A program made the position numbers and the translations under genes. The notes beneath the pieces are model-generated. The model was not told the DNA's origin. It saw only the letters and a list, made by a program, of their open reading frames with translations, and ran no database searches. DNA of 64,000 bases from the NCBI RefSeq assembly GCF_036053395.1, contig NZ_CP107942.1, forward strand, positions 6,466,501 through 6,530,500, given 5' to 3'. The first letter of the stretch is position 1; each line of letters begins with the position of its first letter. Positions 59,644-64,000 of the stretch are shown here, piece after piece. This DNA comes from Actinoplanes sp. NBC_00393 (GTDB lineage Bacteria; Actinomycetota; Actinomycetes; Mycobacteriales; Micromonosporaceae).

Positions 59644-60530
59644 GCGGACAGGCTACGGGCCCGCAGTCGGCGCAGCATGCGGGCGTCGCCGAACCCGACC
59701 GCCCGGGCCGCGGCCTCCACGGTGGAGCCGTGCCCGATCAGGTACTCGGCGCGTTCCACCCGCAGCAGCTGCTGGTAGCGCAGCGGGGTCCGCCCGGTGG
59801 CGGCGGTGAACAACCTGGTCAGGGTGCGTTCGCTGACTCCCGCGTCGGCCGCCAGTTCGCCCAGTCGCAGCGGTTCGGCGAAGCCGGCGTCGATCCGGTC
59901 CTGGACCCGGTGCACCACGTCGCTCAGGTGCGCCCGGTGCCGCAGCATCGCGCTGTGCTGGCGTTCGTCGCCGTTGCGCCGGGCGTAGACGACCATCTCG
60001 CGGGCCACCCGGGCGGCGACCGCCGGGCCGTGCCGGAGCGCGACCAGGTGCAACGCCAGATCGATGCCGCTGGCGATGCCGGCCGAGGTGACCACCCGGT
60101 CGTCGGCGACGTAGAGCACGTCCCGCACCACGGTCGCGGCCGGGTGCCGGCGCGCCAGCTGATCCTGCAGGTCGTGGTGGGTGGTGCAGCGGCGCCCGTC
60201 GAGCAGCCCGGCCCGGCCGAGCGCGTCGGCGCCCGCGCACACGCTGGCCACGGTTCCGCCGGCGGTGTGGTGTGCGGTGATCCGTTCCAACGTGGCCGGC
60301 GCGAAGTAGCCGTGCCCGTCGCGCCAGCCGGGCACCAGCACGAGATCGTCGGTGGTGAGTGCGGGCCAGTCCAGGTCGGCCTGCAGCGCGACGCCCTGCC
60401 AGGTGGGTACCGGGGACGCCTCGGCCACGTACCGCAGCTGGTAGCCCGGCGCGGTGGAGAACACCTGCGCCGGGCCGGCCAGGTCGAGCAGGTGCACCTG
60501 CGGCGTCAGCACGAACACCACCTGGCTCAC
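59640..60530 (-). CDS. GlxA-type regulator (DJ-1/PfpI domain plus AraC HTH)
   Basis: A 296-residue regulator. The N-terminal DJ-1/PfpI-like domain (about 1-165) has the elbow VASVCAGADALGRAGLLDGR with its Cys, and TTHHDL and VTSAGIASGIDLALHL, as in GlxA proteins. The C-terminal AraC double HTH (about 200-296) reads LGELAADAGVSERTLTRLFTAATGRTPLRYQQLLRVERAEYLI and VEAAARAVGFGDARMLRR. The GTG start follows GGAGGG at the end of the isochorismatase-like gene, seven bases past its stop. It probably controls the operon it sits in. Confidence 0.93.
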   Translation of the reverse strand: MSQVVFVLTPQVHLLDLAGPAQVFSTAPGYQLRYVAEASPVPTWQGVALQADLDWPALTTDDLVLVPGWRDGHGYFAPATLERITAHHTAGGTVASVCAGADALGRAGLLDGRRCTTHHDLQDQLARRHPAATVVRDVLYVADDRVVTSAGIASGIDLALHLVALRHGPAVAARVAREMVVYARRNGDERQHSAMLRHRAHLSDVVHRVQDRIDAGFAEPLRLGELAADAGVSERTLTRLFTAATGRTPLRYQQLLRVERAEYLIGHGSTVEAAARAVGFGDARMLRRLRARSLSA

Positions 60531-60537
60531 GATCCGG

Positions 60538-61086
60538 TCACCCTCCGACGATCTCCGCAACGGTCCGGATCGTGGCGAAACGGCCGGCCAGCGCGTACTC
60601 GGTCCGGGCCACCACGTCCTCGGCGGAGAGGGTACTGCCGCCGTTCCAGTGCGGGATCGGGAAGGTCGCGGTGGCGTCGGTGACGAACGTGACCTCGTAC
60701 CCCAGGTCGGACGCGACCCGCGTGGTGGTCTCCACGCACTGCTCGGTGCGCAGACCGCAGATCGTGAGCGAGCGGATCCCGGCGACCGTGAGCCGATGCT
60801 GCAGGTCGGTGGTGGTGAAGGCGTTGTGCACGGTCTTCACCAGCACCGGCTCACCGTCGGCCGGGGTCAGCTCGTCCACCACCCGGACGAAACCGCTCTC
60901 CGGGTCGAAGACGCCGCCGGTGCCGGGTTCGGCGTGCACCACCCAGATCACCGGGTCGCCGGCGGCCCGGGCGGCCTCCACCAGCAGGCCGACGTTCTTC
61001 ACCACGTCGGGGTTGTTGACGCTGCTCCAGAGCGGCCGGGCACGGAACGATTCCTGGACGTCGATCACGACGAGGGCGTTGGTCAT
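60538..61086 (-). CDS. Isochorismatase-family cysteine hydrolase
   Basis: A 182-residue hydrolase. The catalytic triad can be seen: Asp in ALVVIDVQESF, Lys in VLVKTVHNAF and Cys in ICGLRTEQCVETTTR, with the cis-peptide region before it. Such enzymes cleave amides, ureides or vinyl ethers (nicotinamidase, N-carbamoylsarcosine amidase, isochorismatase). Pairing with a GlxA-type regulator is common for this group. I use the ATG reading MTNALVV; a TTG four codons earlier is possible. Confidence 0.9.
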   Translation of the reverse strand: MTNALVVIDVQESFRARPLWSSVNNPDVVKNVGLLVEAARAAGDPVIWVVHAEPGTGGVFDPESGFVRVVDELTPADGEPVLVKTVHNAFTTTDLQHRLTVAGIRSLTICGLRTEQCVETTTRVASDLGYEVTFVTDATATFPIPHWNGGSTLSAEDVVARTEYALAGRFATIRTVAEIVGG

Positions 61087-61154
61087 GCTTCGATTCAACG
61101 CCGCCGGGCCGCGCTGGATAAGGCACCATCACGCCCCGGCCCGGACCGATCCGG

Positions 61155-62708
61155 TCATCTCTGGCGGGCGGCGGACCGGGCTCGGGCGTGCTCCAGGAGC
61201 CGGTCCACGTCGGCGGCCGTGGCCGGGCCGGGGTTGACGACGCTCGCCCAGCCCTGCACCGCGTACGCCGGGTGCGGCATCAGCATGTCCGCCGCGGTGA
61301 AGTCGATCTCGTCGCTGTGTGCGGCGAACTCCTCCGGCCCGTACCCGAAAGCGTTCTTGAACTCGGCCCGCCCCAGCTCGATGTTGAGCCGGTAGGCCCC
61401 GGGCCGGTCCAGGTGGGAACGCGAGTCGAAGTCCGGGATGTCGTGCCCGACGATCGTGGCGAACGGCCGCTTCCGGTCCTCGCCGGCGAAGAAGAACCGG
61501 TCACCCCAGGTGTATTCCGGCATCCCGGAATCCGGCTCGATCCGGTGCTCGGCGACGCCGGGCAGAGCCCTGATCCGCGCAGCCAGCCCGGCCGCCGGAT
61601 CGTCGCCCGAATTCACGTGCAAGATCATGTCAGCCCCCTCGATCGTCTCCGCGTCCAGCGGGAAATACCCCTGCTCGACCTTCACATCGTCGCGAACCGT
61701 CCCGGCCGGTCGCGGCGTGGACAGACCCGGTTCCAGCTGTGACTCGAACGTGCCCGGCAGTGGACTGTCCAGGCCCAGCGACGGGCTCGACCCCAGACTC
61801 CCGGCGATGAAGACGTAGCGAGGGCCGAGGAGCGCCGACACCGTCGCGCCGGCGCTGTGCCACTCCAGGTCCATCCCGGCCAGCGTCCACCGGCTCGGGT
61901 GCCGTTGCAGGTGCCGGTTGTGCGCGAAGACCAGCGTCGGCCCGCGGCTCTGCTCCAACTCGCGGATGTCGAGCAGGTTCCGGGCCATCAGCGCGTCCCG
62001 CACCCCGAGCATCCGGGAGGTGCGCTCGGCCGCGGGCGCCGGGTCGGCCGCCACCGCGTGATAGCGGAGCAGGCCGAGTGCGGCGATGCCGTGGGTCCGG
62101 GCCTGCTGCCAGGCCCGGGCCGAACTTGTGGCGATCAGGCGCGGTGCTTCGGCGTACAGCTGAGTCAGAAGATCGTCGGCTATCACCCGCAGCGCGGCTG
62201 CCTGCGGTGACCGGCCGATCGATCGCGCATGGTCCAGCTGCGCGGCCGGGTCGCTCCAGCGACTCTCGTCGCCGATCAGAAGATCAAGATCCGGGATCGG
62301 TACGCCCAGATAGTCGCGAAGATGCCGCAGGTACCGCCCCGGCCCGGCCGCCGACATCATCTCCAGCGGCGCGTCGAAACCGTGGAACGCGAGCTGCTCC
62401 TCCGGCGGCAACCCGGCATTGTGGGCCCGCATCCACTCGACGAGTCCCCGGGGGCCGTCCCCGGTCTCCGCCGCGCCGCGCACGTAGTCGTCGACGGCGA
62501 GCCCGGCGACCCGGTCGAACTCGAGCGCGATCGAGCGGAAGCCGTGCCCGGCGAGGAGCTGGAAGATCTCTTTGCTCAGGCGGGCGAAGGCGGGTTCGCC
62601 GTGCGTGGGCTCGCCCAGGGCCAGAAGTTGCGGATCACGCGATCCGACGAGGGAAAGCAACTGCTCCATGGCCTTCACCGTATCGTTGAACTTGTTGTTG
62701 AGGGTCAC
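61155..62708 (-). CDS. Erythromycin-esterase-like protein fused to a DUF6194 domain
   Basis: A 517-residue protein. Residues 1 to about 370 follow the erythromycin-esterase (EreA/B) fold: LLALGEPTHGEPAFARLSKEIFQLL with the catalytic His, the IALEFDRVAGLAVDDYVRG region with Glu, and VFAHNRHLQR with a second His. The last 150 residues are a separate domain: YTWGDRFFFAGEDRKRPFATIVGHDIPDFDSRSHLDRPGAYRLNIELGRAEF...VNPG, the pattern of DUF6194. Normal Ere enzymes lack this tail. Ere enzymes open the macrolide lactone, but most family members have other or unknown substrates. It is divergent from a TioE-type MerR regulator 25 bases away. The GTG start is favoured because the helix before LLSLVGSRD belongs to the fold. 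Confidence 0.85.
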   Translation of the reverse strand: MTLNNKFNDTVKAMEQLLSLVGSRDPQLLALGEPTHGEPAFARLSKEIFQLLAGHGFRSIALEFDRVAGLAVDDYVRGAAETGDGPRGLVEWMRAHNAGLPPEEQLAFHGFDAPLEMMSAAGPGRYLRHLRDYLGVPIPDLDLLIGDESRWSDPAAQLDHARSIGRSPQAAALRVIADDLLTQLYAEAPRLIATSSARAWQQARTHGIAALGLLRYHAVAADPAPAAERTSRMLGVRDALMARNLLDIRELEQSRGPTLVFAHNRHLQRHPSRWTLAGMDLEWHSAGATVSALLGPRYVFIAGSLGSSPSLGLDSPLPGTFESQLEPGLSTPRPAGTVRDDVKVEQGYFPLDAETIEGADMILHVNSGDDPAAGLAARIRALPGVAEHRIEPDSGMPEYTWGDRFFFAGEDRKRPFATIVGHDIPDFDSRSHLDRPGAYRLNIELGRAEFKNAFGYGPEEFAAHSDEIDFTAADMLMPHPAYAVQGWASVVNPGPATAADVDRLLEHARARSAARQR

Positions 62709-62733
62709 GGCCGCCGGAGCGCAGAATGGTCCG

Positions 62734-63483
62734 GTGAACCCTCAAACAGCGGTGCACCGGCCGGTGGATCTGGCCCGGCTGCACGGCCTGTCCACCCAGG
62801 CGATCCGCAACTACGAGCGGGACGGGGTGCTGCCCGCCGCGCAGCGCACCGCGAGCGGCTACCGGGTCTACACCGACCAGCACGTGGCCGCGCTGAGCGC
62901 CTATCTCGCTCTGGTTCAGGGGTACGGCTACCGCACGGCCGGTGTCGTGATGCGGGCCGTCGGCCGGGATGATCCGGAGTCCGCGTTCGCCGCCGTCGAC
63001 GCCGCACACGTTCAACTACAGCGGGACCGGGAGACGCTGGCAACTGTCGCGTCGGCGGTCACCGTCCTGGCCTCGGCGCCGCCGGCCCGGCCCGGGGACC
63101 GATCGCTTCCGGTCGGGGCGGTCGCCCACCGGCTCGCCGTCACCCCGGCGACGCTGCGTAAATGGGAGCGGGCCGGAATTCTGGTGCCGGCCCGGGACCG
63201 GGCGACCCACTACCGGGTCTACTCGCCCGACGACGTCCGTGACGCCGAGCTGGCGCATCTGCTGCGGCGCGGCGGCTACCGGCTGGACCATATCGCCGCG
63301 GTCCTTCGCCAGGTCCGCGACGCCGGCGACCCGGAAGCCCTGGCCGGCTCGCTCGCCGGCTGGCAGGAGCGGGTCACCGCCCGCGGCCGCGCCATGCTGA
63401 CCGGATCCGCCCGCCTCGCCGACTACCTCGATCTGCTGGACAGTGCCGGGGCAGACGTACGCCGCCCCGCCCGTGGGGGTTGA
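62734..63483 (+). CDS. MerR-family regulator with two HTH domains (TioE type)
   Basis: A 249-residue regulator with two MerR DNA-binding units in one chain. The first (about residues 10-60) reads DLARLHGLSTQAIRNYERDGVLPAAQRTASGYRVYTDQHV; the second (about 125-190) reads VGAVAHRLAVTPATLRKWERAGILVPARDRATHYRVYSPDDV. TioE-family proteins of actinomycetes have this double arrangement. One chain may therefore recognise both halves of an operator. It starts at a GTG 25 bases from the divergent esterase gene, which is its likely target. No Cys-based metal site is present. Confidence 0.9.
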   Translation: MNPQTAVHRPVDLARLHGLSTQAIRNYERDGVLPAAQRTASGYRVYTDQHVAALSAYLALVQGYGYRTAGVVMRAVGRDDPESAFAAVDAAHVQLQRDRETLATVASAVTVLASAPPARPGDRSLPVGAVAHRLAVTPATLRKWERAGILVPARDRATHYRVYSPDDVRDAELAHLLRRGGYRLDHIAAVLRQVRDAGDPEALAGSLAGWQERVTARGRAMLTGSARLADYLDLLDSAGADVRRPARGG

Positions 63484-63507
63484 CGGGCGGGGCGGCGGCC
63501 TACTGGA

Positions 63508-63924
63508 TCAGCGCGGGAAGTCGCGGTAACTACCGGTGTAGTAATCCCCGACCTGCTCGCGGTACTCCGGTGTCTCGAAGGTGTCCTTGTCGTACTCCGG
63601 AGAACTCTTGATCTGATCCTTCGTACGGTCGACGTAGACCTTGCGTTCGTCATGGTCGACGGTCTGCACCGTGCCGGCCGGCAGGAGAACCTTCCGCCCG
63701 AAGATCCACGGTCCGGTGTCGACCACCAGGAAAGCGTCACCGACGTCGTAGCTGGCCTGGTCGATCGAACCGATGTGCCCATCGGTCGCCTCGACCTTGT
63801 ATCCGACCAGGTCCACGCCGGTCCGCCCGCCTTCTTCGACGCTGTCCGCCGCGGCCGGGTCATACGTTCCGGCCAGGCTCGACGGGTCACGCCAGGACCA
63901 CGGGGTGAACGGCGTAGGTTGCAT
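63508..63924 (-). CDS. PRC-barrel-like stress protein
   Basis: A 138-residue protein. The ATG is preceded by GAGGAGG at five bases, which decides the start. The core TGVDLVGYKVEATDGHIGSIDQASYDVGDAFLVVDTGPWIFGRKVLLPAGTV...VYVDRTKDQIKSSPEYD is the PRC-barrel pattern common in actinomycete proteins linked to stress and envelope functions. An N-terminal tail (WSWRDPSSLAGTYDPAAADSVEEGG) and a Tyr-rich C-terminus (YREQVGDYYTGSYRDFPR) flank it. No signal peptide is seen. Convergent with the MerR gene. Confidence 0.8.
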   Translation of the reverse strand: MQPTPFTPWSWRDPSSLAGTYDPAAADSVEEGGRTGVDLVGYKVEATDGHIGSIDQASYDVGDAFLVVDTGPWIFGRKVLLPAGTVQTVDHDERKVYVDRTKDQIKSSPEYDKDTFETPEYREQVGDYYTGSYRDFPR

Positions 63925-64000
63925 CACGGCCTCCTCAAATCGATGAATTTGCCGCTGCACGATCCGTACCCGCCAGCCCCGGGAGCAAAACTCAGGAGGC

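Overview
The window is about 70% G+C with actinobacterial codon usage. It carries an SsgB-type sporulation/cell-division regulator, large secreted hydrolases with Ala-rich signal peptides, a PASTA-less PknB-like kinase, a tandem-HTH MerR regulator of TioE type and many GTG starts with 4-nt stop/start overlaps. This points to a sporulating, mycelial actinomycete. Micromonosporaceae, and Actinoplanes in particular, is my best guess; that is inference, because no rRNA gene is present.

Layout. 1-4,500: end of a LacI regulator, a small unknown gene, a secreted SGNH lipase, a PLDc_N membrane protein and a Ser/Thr kinase, with two repeat blocks. 4,586-9,754: hybrid sensor kinase, a PRPP-synthetase paralogue, and two ABC ATPases facing each other across a repeat array. 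9,978-22,074: four giant FtsX-like permeases, clearly two tandem copies of a two-gene unit, probably co-transcribed with the ATPase at 9,101. 22,100-31,744: CorA, a TetR/MFS pair, a two-CBM alpha-amylase, an iron-box lipase, DoxX, a DUF4352 protein, tRNA-Val and a PGPGW protein. 32,021-38,621: SsgB, AraC, Rrf2, DUF4236, a TPR/FN3-like membrane protein and a TPR-GGDEF cyclase. 38,628-46,164: two divergent, tightly overlapping operons of membrane-lipid type enzymes (lipid kinase, YihY, twin PAP2, EEP phosphatase, DinB; and DUF1990, MBL hydrolase, DedA), then a serine beta-lactamase-like protein. 46,299-52,775: a 14-residue-repeat protein, a broken P450, a streptogrisin-like protease, a receiver-less OmpR-type regulator, an FMN reductase and a subtilase. 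52,818-57,617: a NarL-type two-component system coupled to two membrane proteins, and an orphan Rossmann-like protein. 58,259-63,924: MobA-like transferase, HAD hydrolase, GlxA-type regulator, isochorismatase-like hydrolase, an erythromycin esterase-DUF6194 fusion with its divergent double-HTH MerR regulator, and a PRC-barrel-like protein.

The strongest unexplained signal is non-coding. A 51-nt imperfect palindrome recurs with an exact 62-nt period, three copies at 1,871-2,045 and seven at 8,651-9,073, and some copies differ by paired changes that keep the stem. Separately, at three places (9,071-9,110; 9,781-9,977; 57,618-58,110) the sequence after a gene is a tandem multiplication of that gene's own 3' end, stop codon included. 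A further block (2,393-2,839) is a 67-nt higher-order repeat.

All calls come from reading the sequence and translations by eye; no database search was run.
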